Shown piece by piece: positions 22,427 to 34,824 of a DNA stretch of 64,000 nucleotides. The notes under the pieces are model-generated. The model ran no database searches. It worked only from the letters and a program-made list of their open reading frames with translations, and was not told the DNA's origin. The translations under genes and the position numbers were made by a program. This stretch comes from Oncomelania hupensis (taxonomy: Eukaryota; Mollusca; Gastropoda; Littorinimorpha; Pomatiopsidae), in NCBI GenBank assembly GCA_036898135.1, contig CM072519.1, positions 70,029,118 to 70,093,117 of the forward strand, in the 5' to 3' direction. Position 1 is the stretch's first letter; each line of letters starts with the position of its first letter.

Positions 22427-22975
22427 ACTGCTGCCCTGGCGAGATTGAAGGCAATTTGGAAAGACAGGACCATCAGTCTACATTCCAAAATAAAAAGGTT
22501 GCTGCGCTCCCTTGTAATCTCCAGCTTCCTATATGCTTGCGAAACATGGACCCTCATAGCAGATCTCCAAAGAAGAATACAAAGCATGGAGATGAGGTGC
22601 TACAGAAGACTTCTGGGTATTTCTTATACCCAACACATCACCAACGACGAAGTCCGACAGACCATCACACAAGCCATTGGACAACACGATGACCTGCTCA
22701 CAGTGGTGAAGAAACGGAAACTCTGATGGTATGGCCATGTCACCAGATCATCAGGTCTTGCAAAGACCATCCTGCAAGGCACAGTGCAAGGAGGTAGAAG
22801 AAGAGGAAGACCGAAAAAGAGGTGGGAGGACAACATTCGAGAATGGACTGGTTTGACACTAAGCGAAACAATCAGGGTTTCTGAGGACAGGGAAAGATGG
22901 AGTACGCTGGTTAAACGAAAATCTGTGGTGCCCCTACGACCTTTGAGTTACGGGATAGGATAGGATAGGATAGGA
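22427..22975 (+). mobile_element. GGATA-LINE copy 3b, 5'-truncated
   Basis: The plus strand encodes KAIWKDRTISLHSKIK, LYACETWTLIADLQRRIQSM, LLGISYTQHITNDEVRQTI and KKRKL, with a premature stop (TGA, 22,724-22,726) where other copies have Arg. The RPKKRWEDNIREWTGLTLSE end follows, then the tail GGATAGGATAGGATAGGA (22,957-22,974). ATTT repeats on both sides act as the target duplication. Confidence 0.9.
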
Positions 22976-22993
22976 TTTATTTATTTATTTTAT

Positions 22994-23504
22994 TAAGGCT
23001 TTAAGATCTTTACACTGTTATTGGTTGTAGGGGGAGGAGTGATGAAGGGGGAGAGGAGTGATCATTGGAAATACAGAGTTGCTGAGTACCCAACAATGCG
23101 CAATGCGAAAAGAACGCAATGTTTTTCTTGCTGTATTGTGTGAAGGTGCAATGAGTGTAGCCGGGTGCTATTGTCCTATTATATTTGTCCTTGTGGGATT
23201 TGTATCACGTTGCGTCAACACTGTGACACGCCACAGGTTCCCTTGGTTCCACAAATACTGATTTGTTGACTTGACTTGCCTTGGCTTGAACTTAAAGCAG
23301 TTTCTGTGACAAGTATATCATCTCTCTTTCACAGTAAACATGTTGTTGTCCAACATCACGAAAGACGAAATAGCAATGACTGAATGAACAAATGGGACGG
23401 ATGAATGAATGGATGGCGTAGCGTCTTTGAGCTTACAAATAACGTCTTCTCTCTACTCCTGGAAACAGGTGTTGGTTCAGCATCTATATACTTTCTAAGT
23501 CCCT
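22994..23504. other. Non-coding stretch, nothing recognised
   Basis: No gene, RNA or classifiable repeat is visible. Confidence 0.55.
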
Positions 23505-23960
23505 CAGCTTGGCAGGTCGTTGGGGAGGCATGAGGGATGCTGTCGCAAAGGGTTTTGGCAATTTCAGTCTGTCGGTTGTTTTGTCAGTATGCGTAACATG
23601 TCCAGCGCCGTCCATGTTTTGACATCATCTGACCAGTACTTTCTTTGTCGTCCTCTGCGCATGCCTCTGTCCAATGTTCTTTGCATAATGGTTTTTGCGA
23701 GGGTGTTGTTCCGCGTGACGTCACCAACCACTCCAACTTTCCCCTTATTCACGATGGCAAGGAGCGGTTCCAGAGGGCCCGCGAGTGACGTCACCAGGGT
23801 CCTGGCGTACTCGTTGGTCCTGTGTTCGTACAGGCAATTGGTAGTATTCTGCAGCAGCACTTCATTTCAAAGGAATGAATGCGTTTTTTCCGATCCTGCT
23901 GTCAAGGTCCAGTACAGCAGAACTGACAGCACCAAAACCCTGAAGAGTTTTATCTTTTGT
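23505..23960 (-). pseudogene. LINE-D ORF2 C-terminus (relic)
   Basis: The minus strand has YEHRTNEYARTLVTSLAG, then KGKVGVVGDVTRNNTLAKTI, RTLDRGMRRGRQRKYWSDDV and KTWTALDMLRIL. This is the same protein region as the end of the GGATA-LINE but clearly a different, older family without the GGATA tail. Confidence 0.7.
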
Positions 23961-24269
23961 GCAAAAACCTATGTCCTGGCTCTCCCAGACCTTGTCCAGT
24001 CCTGGCATTGTCACTGCCAGCCTGGTCTTTATCTCTTTTAATAATACCTCTGAAAGAAACAGAAATTCATTAATTAATTAGCGACTGGCGTGCGTGAGAG
24101 ATTGCACGAAGATAACACACACACCAGTGAATAAATAGATCCACTAACTAAATGAATGAATGAGGCGGCCGTTTTTTCCTATCGCAACACTCTCGTCCTA
24201 GGTTTCTTTCCTCATCACGTCTGACGAAGAAAAAACACTGTTGGCGTTTTTGTATTTCCAGAAATCAGA

Positions 24270-24945
24270 ACGAGGAAAATGTTGGTCCGTCGTTCGGTCG
24301 GTCCGTAAGACGTCATATCTCAAAAACCACTGAACGTGTTTTGACTAAACTCTGTAGGAACATTACCTAAGTTATTGGCCTGCCTCCCGTGCTATCCGAT
24401 TTGCTCTACTGCAAAGGTCAAGATCACGGGAGTCAGTTCCTTGCTAAACACGTTTTCCTCAAAATCTTTGAGAACAAACAGGGGAGGGGTTAGGGGCATC
24501 CTTCAGTAACAGTCCGGTTGTTGGCAGTCGGTCCATCGTACCCAATTTCACTTTTTTGTTTTTGTTTTAAAACACATTTTGATCTTATTCCAAGGATAAC
24601 TGAACCACAATCCATCATTTTTACTTCGTCGATACTGTAACTATAGTATCTGCTCAGCAGGTTAAATCATTCGTATTTGTTTCTTCTCAAAGGTCAAGGC
24701 CATTGAACTTCCCCCTTTTACTACACACCTTATGCGCGGTATCTAAACATTGGCTGAATCGATTTTTAGTTTTATTTCTTTGCAGGTAGTTGATAGAGTT
24801 GTCTATCATTCAATGTTTTCCTACGAAGGATAAAATCGAATCGGACTGCCAGGAAAATGAATACTTTTGAAAAGGCTAATTTTTCTATGTGTGTGTGTGT
24901 CTGGAAATATATTTGAATGGCCTGCCATCTTTCTTTTTAGTTTGT
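24270..24945 (+). repeat. Unclassified interspersed repeat X, copy 2
   Basis: It shares GGTCGGTCCGT, CACTGAACGTGTTTTGACTAA, AGGAACATTACCTAAGT and TTTGAATGGCCTGCCATCTT with 9,863-10,046, where the middle part is deleted. A short (TG)n lies at about 24,889. Confidence 0.6.
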
Positions 24946-25099
24946 TTGGTTTTTATAATACCCTCTCACTCACCTCTCACTTACCTCTCACCCACCTTGC
25001 AGAATGTGTGGTTTCCACTCAGCTCCCTTATTAATAATCTAACTGCCAACATTTCCATCTCTATTCACTCCATGAAAAAACAGCTAGGGCTGAAGGTGA

Positions 25100-25425
25100 T
25101 GGAGATATTTAGCAATGTAGGCATTTTATTTGTATGTGTTTTGTTGATATTTTATAATGATGTTTATATTCTATTTTGTTTTGGTAAACGGGGGTTCGAT
25201 AAATTAGAGTATAGGCTCAGCAGTCCCCTGCATGGGATGCCCTTTATTGTAAAAAAGACCGGCTGGTGGAGAGCCTTCAGTGTTACTACTAGGGTTGTTT
25301 CGGCAGATCTTTTATACAGATCAGGTGTGAGTCCTCTTTTAAGCAAGTTGTGGACTTGATTTTATGGTCCTGATTCGGCTCTTCGCAGTCCGCTGGACCC
25401 TGTAAGCAATGAATAACAAATTAAC
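25100..25425 (+). repeat. Interspersed repeat R3, copy 1
   Basis: It matches 26,942-27,245 in reverse: ATTTGTATGTGTTTTGTTGA, CCCCTGCATGGGATG, CTAGGGTTGTTTCGGCAGAT and CCTGATTCGGCTCTTCGCAG. SINE-like in size, but I see no convincing box A. Confidence 0.75.
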
Positions 25426-25522
25426 TGTTGAAGAGACTTTTTTTTTTTTAAAGAAAGGATTTTCTTTATCACAATGATTTTTTTAATTATAAAACTTTGT
25501 ACTTGTCTGATTACAAGAAAGT

Positions 25523-25525
<3 letters not shown>

Positions 25526-25603
<78 letters not shown>
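25526..25603. repeat. (AAT)n microsatellite
   Basis: About 26 AAT units. Confidence 0.97.
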
Positions 25604-25604
<1 letters not shown>

Positions 25605-26096
25605 TGGTATGCTCATACTGATTGATAGTGACTGTTACACGAATCAATGGACAACAATGATTAACATAATTCTGTCCAAAACATGGTAAGTTCTTTGTAA
25701 GCAAACAATGCATTAATTTACTTATATAGGCTCTCAACACCGTAAAAACATTCCACAATGACGCAATCGCCACCCAATCGAAATAAAACTCGTCACCGGA
25801 ACTACGCACGTCATACGTCATATGACATTTCCACCAATTAGAAGATTTGATTTGCTATTGTGAGACAGATCTAGAACATTTGATCAATAATATACAAGTC
25901 ATTCCAGAAAGTTCTCACCGCTGCTGCAAAAATATTGACCGAGGCAAACTGTTAACATTACGCCAAGCTTTTTTGTACTAACAACAGCCCCAGAATAACA
26001 TCTAAAGGTAAATAAGCGATATTATTGTAGGATTTGCAAATCAAAATGAACTATCGTGCGTGCATCAATGGTAACGCTACCTTAGTAATAGTAACA
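25604..26096. other. Non-coding stretch, nothing recognised
   Basis: No gene or classifiable repeat is visible. Confidence 0.55.
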
Positions 26097-26097
26097 A

Positions 26098-26346
26098 GGG
26101 TATGGCCACGTCACAAGATCATCAGATCTTGCAAAGACCATCCTGCAAGGCACAGTGCAAGGAGGTAGAAGAAGAGGGAGACCGAAACAGAGGTGGGAGG
26201 ACAACATTCGAGAATGGACTGGTTTGACACTGAGCGAAACAGTCAGGGTTGCTGAGGACAGGGAAACATGGAATATGCTGGTTAAACGATCCTCTGTGGT
26301 GCCCCTACGACCTCCGAGTTACGGGATAGGATAGGATAGGATAGTA
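26098..26346 (+). mobile_element. GGATA-LINE copy 4, short 5'-truncated
   Basis: It starts within the GHVTRSSGLAKT-coding region and runs through the tail (GGATAGGATAGGATAG at 26,325-26,344). Only the last roughly 80 codons remain. Confidence 0.85.
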
Positions 26347-26941
26347 TAGGTAGTGGAGCAGAGCGGAGCATTTGACTCTTACCCTCTCGGCCACCACATG
26401 GAGACCACGGCCCGATCCGAACTGTTAGTTTGTTGTCATCCCTCGTAAGAGAGTCATAAAAGTATGTGCCCGGCGTCCTGCAAGGCAGTGAAGTGTTGGC
26501 TAGTAAATCGGATTACCGGCTACTAGTGCCACGACACTCTCTGCAGGTCACTGCCGCTTACCTGCATAAAATACCTGCCGACATTGTAGTCCTGTTGCTC
26601 ACCACCAAAAGCAGAAGATGAATAGTCAGGCGGGGAGAAAATATGTCGTGTCGCCTTGTCCTGCATAACCCAATGGCCACACCAAAGGATTCTGCATAGC
26701 AGGAGCCACACAAGGCTAGAGTAACCAACAAATGGAAGGTAGACAACCTCTCCCAAGCCGTGAACAGTCGTCTCCCATTCCGCCACAACAGTGTTAGTTA
26801 TAGTATTGGCTGCTGATACAGGACGCTCCCATGTCCATAAACATTAAAGCGTGGATGGGATCTGCCAAGCAATACATTGATTCAGTTAAGAAGAGTATAT
26901 AGAAAGGCGGGGAAGTGGTATGGGGGGGTGGAGGGGAGCAC
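26347..26941. other. Non-coding stretch, nothing recognised
   Basis: Short minus-strand frames at 26,523-26,788 resemble no protein I know. Confidence 0.5.
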
Positions 26942-27245
26942 ATACACAGTATTGATTGATTGATTGATTGTTGCTTTAGGTCCAGCAGACTCTTCCGAGC
27001 CAAATCAGGACCGGACAACCCCCAATCCGCATAAAAGATCTGCCGAAACAACCCTAGTGGGAAAATTGAATGCCCTCCACCGGCCAGTCACTTTACAATA
27101 AAGACATCCCACGCAGGGGACGGCTGAGGCTTTACCCCAACTACTCGAACCCCCGGTTACAAAAACAAAATAGAATACAAACATCATTATAAATCATCAA
27201 CAAAACACATACATATAAAATGCCTATAGTACTAAATAATAACAT
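26942..27245 (-). repeat. Interspersed repeat R3, copy 2
   Basis: Reverse-complement match to 25,100-25,425. It begins with a (GATT)n tail at 26,952-26,970, and the tail position shows that the minus strand is the sense strand. Confidence 0.75.
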
Positions 27246-28850
27246 CATAGGAAGCCCTAGTGACCACCCGGCAGAAAGCGTCCAACACTCCCAAGTTGAT
27301 CCAACAGACCTCATACACAAACAAGGAGTCTTGTCCAGGAAGAGTTTTCAAGAAAAAAGGTAGGTCATTGATCTAGCGAAGAAGAAGATAGTATAGCAGA
27401 GTGATAGGACAGAGCAGGAATATGAAAGATTAAATGAGGAAGACAGCGACAGTGGGAATTTAAAGCACTAAATTTCCATAAAGTGGGGATACTATTTATA
27501 CTGAAAACCCCCGGCACTCCAACGGGGGTACTGTTGCCGCATGTCATGAATGGATTTTCATGAATTAAACTAATTAAATGCTTGTTTGCTTATTTACTTG
27601 ACTCCATAATTATGTTGTGTGCATGTGTTCTTTCGTATCTGTCGTTCATTCACACTCATTCAGGACAAAGAAAGCTACTTGCATTTTTGGCCTCTCTGCC
27701 CCGTTCACTATTCAATTAACTTATACACAATCAATTATCACACATATAAATTACACACATATCATTCATACTGAAAAGTTCCGTGACTATATTATCTCAT
27801 TTAGAGCATACTGAGAATGTTCCATGACTCATGTCTCTCATAAATCTAGGCCTATAAAAGTTCCTTGTTCATGTATTTCACATAGGCGTATTAAGCAACG
27901 CCAACTTGACTGCAGATTAACAATCTGAAGGACTGGCCTCTCTTTGAGTGCTCAGTCTAATAAGACTCACAAGTAGAAGCGATGGAATTCAACCTGCTCC
28001 TCGGTTACCATGCTCTGGAGTCTACGGTGGCCATCAGATCCCGTTCTGACATCGGCACCGTCACAATCCACGCGTGCAGACCTTGGGGGGTTCAGCTCAG
28101 CTGCAGCTGCCCTCGTAGCCCAGCGTGGGGAGGTTCATCCCGGAAATTGGTCCTACGGTAGTAAGCTGTAGTTAAAGAGAAAGTTTATTAATTACCAAAG
28201 TCAGTTATTCTCTTTTCCACTCACTCTCTTTTTCTTTGTCCTCCTTTGCGTTTAGTCACGTTATCTTCCTTACGTTTCCACAACGTTAATGTCAATTCAC
28301 TGCACGGCCTCAAAAGGTCGCATTTTCCAGTTACGTCACGGATAAATTATTTCTCAACACATTCATGTGTCTTAATATCTGAGTCACGTATATAATTGTT
28401 TATCAGTCATTCACACATTCACGCATCACTCGGCTATTCTAACAATCACTTCAGCCCCAGTTATAATGCGTAATGGTGAATACCCTAACAATTATCCTTT
28501 ACATTTCTTTACATTACTTTACAGTGAATTCACTCACTGACAATATGAAATTACAACAAAATTCCATCTTTTTGGTTACATTGAATTAACAAAACCCCCA
28601 GAATTACACATAAAACATTTCACAGTAATTTGACTAATAATATTTAAACAATATTTAAATACCTGTATAAAACAGCATAATCCAATAGGTGATCGTCCTT
28701 AACGCTCATGCAATAGGACGTTAAGCATCGTTTTCCGTCCGGGAGCGAGTCACTGACATGTTATTCGGTCAATCGATCTCGTTGCACTCGCCGATTCCCG
28801 CAAAAACCGGTCAGCTGTTGATTTCTCTAATATTTGATTGGCTAGGCTCA
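27246..28850. other. Non-coding stretch with one weak repeat match
   Basis: 27,335-27,480 resembles 6,340-6,470. The rest (including a GC-richer part at 27,960-28,160) is unrecognised. No gene is supported. Confidence 0.5.
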
Positions 28851-29099
28851 CCTCGAGGCTTTTAAAATAAAAGTATGGCAAGCGATCCGTGACACCGCAG
28901 TGAATCTGTCTTGCCTACAAAGGAAAGACAGGTTTTCAACTGGGGCTTTCACTTTTCCCTTTATAGGTTTGAACAATCTACAGTGGCAAGATTGCTCATG
29001 ACCCCAAGGGGTACATACACAGTAGAAAAAGGAGAAAAAATAGATAGAGGAGTAGTCTGTGTTAAGGACGAGGGAGAAGATGGAGAAGTAGAGCACTGA

Positions 29100-29420
29100 T
29101 GAGAAATAAGAAGAAGAAGGCGAAGCAGGACAAGAACAAGACAAAGAACGACAAGAAGAAAAAGGTGAAGAGGGACAAGAACAAGGGCAAGAAAAACGAG
29201 AAAACAATGTTTGGCAAATGGAAAACAGTTTTGTTAACAAACTCATTTCCCGCTCGAGCACTGTCTGAAAATAAATTGCATTTTATCGAACATTTCGAAG
29301 GAGAAGAAGAAGAAGTTGCAGAAAAAGAAGAAGAAGGAAGAAGTAGAAGAACAAGAAAGAGAAGAAAAAGACAGCGACGAAGAAGAAGAAGAAGAAGAAG
29401 AAGAAGAAGAAGAAGAAGAA

Positions 29421-29467
<47 letters not shown>

Positions 29468-29516
29468 AGAAGAAGAAGAAGAAGAAGAAAAAGAAGAAGA
29501 AGGAGAGTACAAAAAC
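29100..29516. repeat. Purine-rich region with (GAA)n core
   Basis: A-rich purine sequence grades into about 130 bp of nearly pure GAA (29,375-29,505). The Lys/Arg/Glu-repeat and poly-Ser frames in it are artefacts. Confidence 0.95.
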
Positions 29517-29769
29517 TAAGAATAATTATGTGAAAGTGAAAGAGTAGGTGAGATAAAATAAGTACTAGGGATAATTGAAGTTAAAGAAGATACAAAGAAG
29601 ACAGATGGAAAACAAAGTAACGGTTAATGAACGTTGGAACAAAACGTAAGCACTGGCGACAGGCTAATACTTAGTAATACTTTACACATCACACCCCACA
29701 GTCACATTTTAATGAAGGATTTAGATGACGTCTTCAGCGCTGACAATGGATTAAGTTAAAGCTTTTAAA
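29517..29769. other. Non-coding stretch
   Basis: No feature recognised. Confidence 0.5.
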
Positions 29770-29773
29770 CCAT

Positions 29774-29793
29774 CGTCGTCACCATCATCATCG

Positions 29794-29845
<52 letters not shown>

Positions 29846-29846
29846 T

Positions 29847-29912
<66 letters not shown>

Positions 29913-30005
29913 GCCATCATCAACGTCGTCATCGACATCATCATCATCATCATCATCATTATCATTGTCGTCGTCGTTGTCATGGTCATCATCAATCATC
30001 ATTGT
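29774..30005. repeat. (ATC)n microsatellite
   Basis: About 75 ATC units with GTC interruptions. Poly-Asp and poly-Met frames on the minus strand are artefacts. Confidence 0.97.
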
Positions 30006-30235
30006 TATCATCATTGTGTGCTAAATGTAAGAAGTTGAAGAAGAAACTAAGCTGTTACGTCAAGCGGTATTAATGATAGCGATGAACACAAAGAGATGCA
30101 GATAATGCCGAGGAGGACAATGTGACCTGTTAACGTCGTGGTACAGCGCTAGTCTCCAATGCTGAAGTCTCCAGCGGCCAGAAGAACGTGGGTGTAGTCT
30201 ATTCAGTAAGTACGAAACCTATCAGGCTACATACT

Positions 30236-30492
30236 CCTTCTTCGTATGAAAGTGTTATCCTAGGTCTAGTCTGTGCCCACACGCATTCCACCGAGATCCT
30301 GATGCTCTTGTCCTAGGCCGGTGAGTGTCGAATACAACAACACCCACCACGATTGTGCTCAGTTGTCTAAGGCGCTAGATAATGTGCCTAAGGCAGCAGG
30401 TATGGGCCTCGGGCGGCTTGAAGTAGATCACGCATTGGCCATCATCTTGAGCAGCTCTTAAGCTGATAAAGCGCTATACAAGACCACTAAAT
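30236..30492 (+). mobile_element. SINE-B copy 2
   Basis: It lacks the tRNA-like head but carries GTCTAGTCTGTG, ATTGTGCTCAGTTGTC and the terminal GAGCAGCTCTTAAGCTGATA, AAGCGCTATACAAG, as in the copy at 43,060-43,500. Confidence 0.8.
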
Positions 30493-30507
30493 AAAATCAT
30501 GTAACAA

Positions 30508-32790
30508 GTATTGAACGTGGCTGCAGACAATGAGACCCAATCTCGCCGTATAGTTTTGTTTCATGTGTCGAGATCTTAGCAATAATGATCCGTGAAAATA
30601 AGGAAATTGAAGGCATAGAATTTACGAAGTAGAACATAAAATCACCATACGCAGATGACACCGAAATGTTATTAAACGGCACTAGAACTTCTTTTGAAGA
30701 AACTATCAAAACCATCGACAAGTTCTGTAATCTGTAATTTGAAAACAACAAAAACAAACGCAATATGGCTGGGCAGCCGGCGTAACTCATCCACAAAATT
30801 TATGCAACATCTTCGTATAACCTAGAACCCTGAAAAGATTCAAGTGTTGGGTATTTGGCTGACGAGTGACTTAGAAAACTGTATTGGTATCAACATAAAA
30901 GATAAATTGATAGAAATAAAATTACTGTATAAAATATGGCTCAAAAGACAAATAACCCCCTTGGGAAGAGTAGCGGTGTTGAAATCACTTATTTTGTCAA
31001 AATTAGTTCATTTGTGGATGTTACTGCCAATCCCTCCAGATGATGTAATAAATTTGATTCAGACATCAGTTTTTGAATTTGTCTGGAAAAACAAAAGAGA
31101 TAGAATTAGTTGAAAAAGTTCAGTAAAAAATATAACAAATGGAGGTCTTGGTATTCCAGACATTAAAGTGTTTATTAAAGCCTTAAAAATATCATGGTTA
31201 AAAAAACTTAAATATGGTAATCAGAAATAGAGGTCTATACTTTTGACGGAATCCTCATGTTTTGAAAACGTTGAGAAACTAGGTGCGGTTTTTCCAATGC
31301 TAGAAAACTGTAATAATTTTTGGAAAGAAGTTTTGCATTCGTACAAAGATTTATCAAATCATATTATTTTGGGAAAACCGGATTTTTTATAATAGAATAT
31401 ACTCGTTAACAACAGACCCTTTTTCTATAAAACTTGGCATGAGAAAGGGGTGTTTTGTATTGGACACTTATTAAAGGAAAATGGGTCTTGTTTATCTTTT
31501 CAAGAGTTTGTACATAGTTTGTTCAAACCGATTTTGTTACGTATACTGGTTGTGTGCAGGCTGTAAAAAAGTATATTCTTTTGAGGTACCGATCGTTGAT
31601 TATAACTTTTTTAGAATTAAATATATTATGGACTATTCTGAATTCAGTTCAAAAAGGTGCACGAGTTTATTACGATCTTCTGACATCAAACAAAATACAA
31701 CCTAACTGCTATATACAAGACATGGGAACAGAAATATGGTAAAGATTGTAATTGGAAAATAGTTTTTAAGAAAATCCAAAATATACCTGATCCTATCCTA
31801 TCCTATCCTAACCCATAACTCGGAGGTCGTAGGGGCACCACAGATGATCGTTTAACCAGCGTACTCCATCTTTCCCTGTCCTCAGAAACCCTGATTGTTT
31901 CGCTCAGTGTCAAACAGGCCATTCTCGAATGTTGTCCTCCCACCTCTTTTTCGGTCTCCCTTTTCTTCTACCTCCTTGCACTGTGCCTTGCAGGATGGTC
32001 TTTGCAAGACCTGATGATCTGGTGACGTGGCCATACCATCGGAGTTTACGTTTTTTCACCACTGTGAGCAGGTCATTGTGTTGTCCAATGGCTTGTGTGA
32101 TGGTCTGTCGGACTTCGTCGTTGGTGATGTGCTGGGTATAGGAAATGCCCAGAAGTCTTCTGTAGCACCTCATTTCCATGCTTTGTATTCTTCGTTGGAG
32201 ATCTGCTGTGAGGGTCCATGTTTCGCAAGCATATAGGAAGATGGAATATACCTGATGTTAAACCTAAATGGTTCGAGCTACGAATAGTGCATAGGATTAT
32301 CGCCCACAAACATTATTCTGTCAGGTATGGGTGCTCGAACGTATTCATTATGTTCTTTTTGTACAATCGAGCGATAAAATATACAACATTTGTTCTGGCA
32401 ATGTGCACACATCCATGCATTCTGGAATCAGTTTGAACATGTAGTAAGGAATAGTTGTCAGAATGTTATTAATATACATTTAAACGAAAACATTGTACTG
32501 CTTGGTTGTGGTGATCATTTTAGGTCAGAAGTGATTGTTTTACAGGATAATTGTTCTTGCCAAGTTTGTTTGTTTTTTTAAATCTATAAGTGCAAGTTGA
32601 ACAAATCTATTCCAACGTTTGCTGTGTTTAAGTCTTATTTGAAAACTCTATATGAAATAGAGAGGCAAGCATCATATTTATTAATGAATACACACAAAGT
32701 GTACAATGAATGGCATCCATATACACCTTTGTTTATGTAACCGTGTTGCATACTAGAAGTAGTTTGTATAAGTTTGATAAAAAAAAGAGA
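30508..32790 (+). pseudogene. L1/Tx1-like LINE ORF2 relic (split by a GGATA-LINE)
   Basis: Plus-strand pieces in several frames, in order: RGCRQ-stop-DPISP (30,508); the RT catalytic SPYADDTEMLLNGTRTSFEE (about 30,642); QVLGIWLTSDLENC (30,841); LGRVAVLKSLILSKLVHLWM (about 30,960); GGLGIPDIKVFIKALKISWL (about 31,143); and, after the nested insertion, FWQCAHIHAFWNQFEHVVRN (about 32,392) and a C-terminal YNEWHPYTPLFM (about 32,700). Stops and frameshifts show an old, dead copy. It is the host site of the insertion at 31,792-32,244. Confidence 0.85.
31792..32244 (-). mobile_element. GGATA-LINE copy 5, nested insertion with 12-bp TSD
   Basis: The minus strand encodes LYACETWTLTADLQRRIQSM, LLGISYTQHITNDEVRQTI, KKRKLRWYGHVTRSSGLA and GRPKKRWEDNIREW; a 2-base loss then changes frame, and a GGATA tail (31,792-31,810) ends the copy. 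It is flanked by exact direct repeats AATATACCTGAT (31,780-31,791 and 32,245-32,256). Removing one repeat and the insert makes the surrounding older LINE continuous. Confidence 0.93.
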
Positions 32791-33579
32791 TTAAACCGTT
32801 TTCTTTTCTCTCGTTGTACATTGAACGCTGCAGTGCGTCTTTACGAAAGTGGTTGTTATTATTCTTGCTTAAAATGCATGAAGTCAACGCCAGTCTATCC
32901 ATCTACTAACTTTTTTCCCCTCCCAGATTTTTTTCTTAAAATTTTTTCATGTACTTATTTTTTGATTGATTGTTTTGTGCGTGTGCTTTTTTAATTCATT
33001 TAAAGTTTATCCCACATACAGTAAATGCAAAACTAAGTGTACGCGGATTGAATTTATTTTGTTTCATGATTCACAGTATTTTCACATGAGTGGGATGTTC
33101 GCAATTTATTTTCTGTGCTAAACACTTAAAGTGAAAAATAGTACTGTGGGGCTTCTTTTAATTTTTAATTCCATTATTATTAATTATTGTAATCTATTTG
33201 GCTAATCTAAATTGTACTGTTATATTTATATATGTAAGTGTAGATAAAATCCTTTGACATACATAACGGATTGACATAGAAATGAATATTGTATACAAGT
33301 GTACTGATATCAAAGAAAATATAAATCAAAGAGGGAGAAAACAATAATGTAACAAGTCGGGAAGTTGTGACCAGTGTAGGGTAAGGGAGTGAGTGTGAGG
33401 TGTTGGTAGGGTGGGTGTTGATGTAGAGGGTGGCAGCGTAGAGAGATTGGGAGGGGAGAAGGAGGGTGCACACTCTCCAAATAAAAAAACAACAACAAGG
33501 AAATGAAATGACGTTATTGATGTGAATTACAAAAGAGCGGTCCGCTTAAGATCAAGACATGAACAGGAAATTACTTTCT
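32791..33579. other. AT-rich non-coding stretch
   Basis: No gene or classifiable repeat is visible. Likely L1-like 3' UTR decay at the left end. Confidence 0.5.
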
Positions 33580-33850
33580 TTAATTTTGACAGTCGTCGAT
33601 CGAAGAAGAAGAAAAAGCAGTAAAGAAAGAAAAGGGATAAAAATTTTTAAAAAAGCGAGAAAGAAAGAACGAAGAAAAACAAGGAAAAAGAAGCAGCGTA
33701 AGAAAAAAAAAAGAAACAACAGCAACAAGGAAGAAGATGAAGAAGATAAGGAAGGAGGAGAAAGATGAGGAAGAGAAAAAAAGAAAAAAAGAAAATTGTC
33801 ACGATGACGAAATAATAGATGAACAGAAGGAAGAGTAAGAAAGAGCGTAT
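33580..33850. repeat. Purine-rich low-complexity region
   Basis: AAG/GAA-rich without a fixed unit. The basic frame across it is compositional. Confidence 0.75.
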
Positions 33851-34265
33851 GAAGAAAATGAAGTTAGTGCTGTTAAAACAGCTTATTTTGGCCTAAAATT
33901 GGCGCGTTTGTCACATTTCACATTTGTCACATCTCAGTGCGCACAGGGCAGAAAGACAGGATTTTTTCAATGTCAAAGTCGTGCACATCTAGCGCACACT
34001 TTGATAAGCTTACAGCAGGTGAAGTTTGTGAGGATGGCGTGGACGGTCATTGTGAAATCCAAGGTTGTTGAAACAGGACTGCAGCACCAAAAGTAACGAA
34101 ACAAAGTGAACTTTTTAAGTGAGTCTGATTGATGTCATTCTAACGTAAGCTCATCATCGTCATCATGCCCCTGCCGTCGTCGTAATCGTTGTTGACTGCG
34201 GTTGCCGTCCAATGTGTTTTACGAGACAGTTAAATCTTCAAATTAATAATTGTCATTCTAACGTA
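33851..34265. other. Non-coding stretch
   Basis: GTCATTCTAACGTAAG occurs at 34,134-34,149 and again at 34,252-34,267, each time just before an ATC-rich run, so this is a local duplication. Otherwise nothing is recognised. Confidence 0.5.
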
Positions 34266-34267
34266 AG

Positions 34268-34355
<88 letters not shown>
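34266..34355. repeat. (ATC)n microsatellite
   Basis: About 29 ATC units, then an (AAC) stretch. Confidence 0.97.
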
Positions 34356-34477
34356 ACAACAACAACTACGACAAAAATAACAGCATCGTCGTCATCGTCT
34401 TCGTCGACCGACTTCCCTACTGTATCAGCTAAACCTGGCACGTGGTTCACGTTATTTAAACGGAAACTAAAATCGCC

Positions 34478-34643
34478 ACAGCGGATGATGGTCACACAGC
34501 GGATGATGGTCACACAGCGGATGATGGTCACACAGCGGATGATGGTCACACAGCGGATGATGGTCACACAGCGGATGATGGTCACACAGCGGATGATGGT
34601 CACACAGCGGATGATGGTCACACAGCGGATGATGGTCACATGC
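34478..34643. repeat. 18-bp minisatellite, nine perfect copies
   Basis: The unit CAGCGGATGATGGTCACA is repeated nine times with no mismatch that I can see. Because 18 is a multiple of 3, three frames stay open (for example QRMMVT), which explains the apparent ORFs. Confidence 0.95.
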
Positions 34644-34763
34644 AGCACGTCCAGTGAGGCTCGAGTTGACAACATCCATATTTGGTTGGATTGGTGACTC
34701 ACTTTTCCGGATCTCGCAATCTAAGGTCGATCATCTGACTTTCAACACTTACATCGAAGAAAC

Positions 34764-34818
34764 ATCTCCTATCCTATCCTATCCTATTCTATCCTATCCC
34801 AACCCGTAACTCAGAGGG
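34764..34818 (-). mobile_element. GGATA-LINE copy 6, 3' tail only
   Basis: Tail complement TCCTATCCTATCCTAT and the terminal AACCCGTAACTCAGA only. A severely 5'-truncated insertion. Confidence 0.75.
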
Positions 34819-34824
34819 TAAATA

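Noticed and set aside
23520..24041. 173-aa plus-strand frame
   Set aside because: It lies antisense to a LINE ORF2 relic that explains the sequence better.
29099..30014. Acidic, basic and poly-Asp/Ser proteins near 29-30 kb
   Set aside because: Encoded by GAA and ATC microsatellites.
34467..34679. Minus-strand frame of His-Pro-Leu-Cys-Asp repeats that could pass for a metal-binding peptide
   Set aside because: It comes entirely from the 18-bp minisatellite whose period is a multiple of three.
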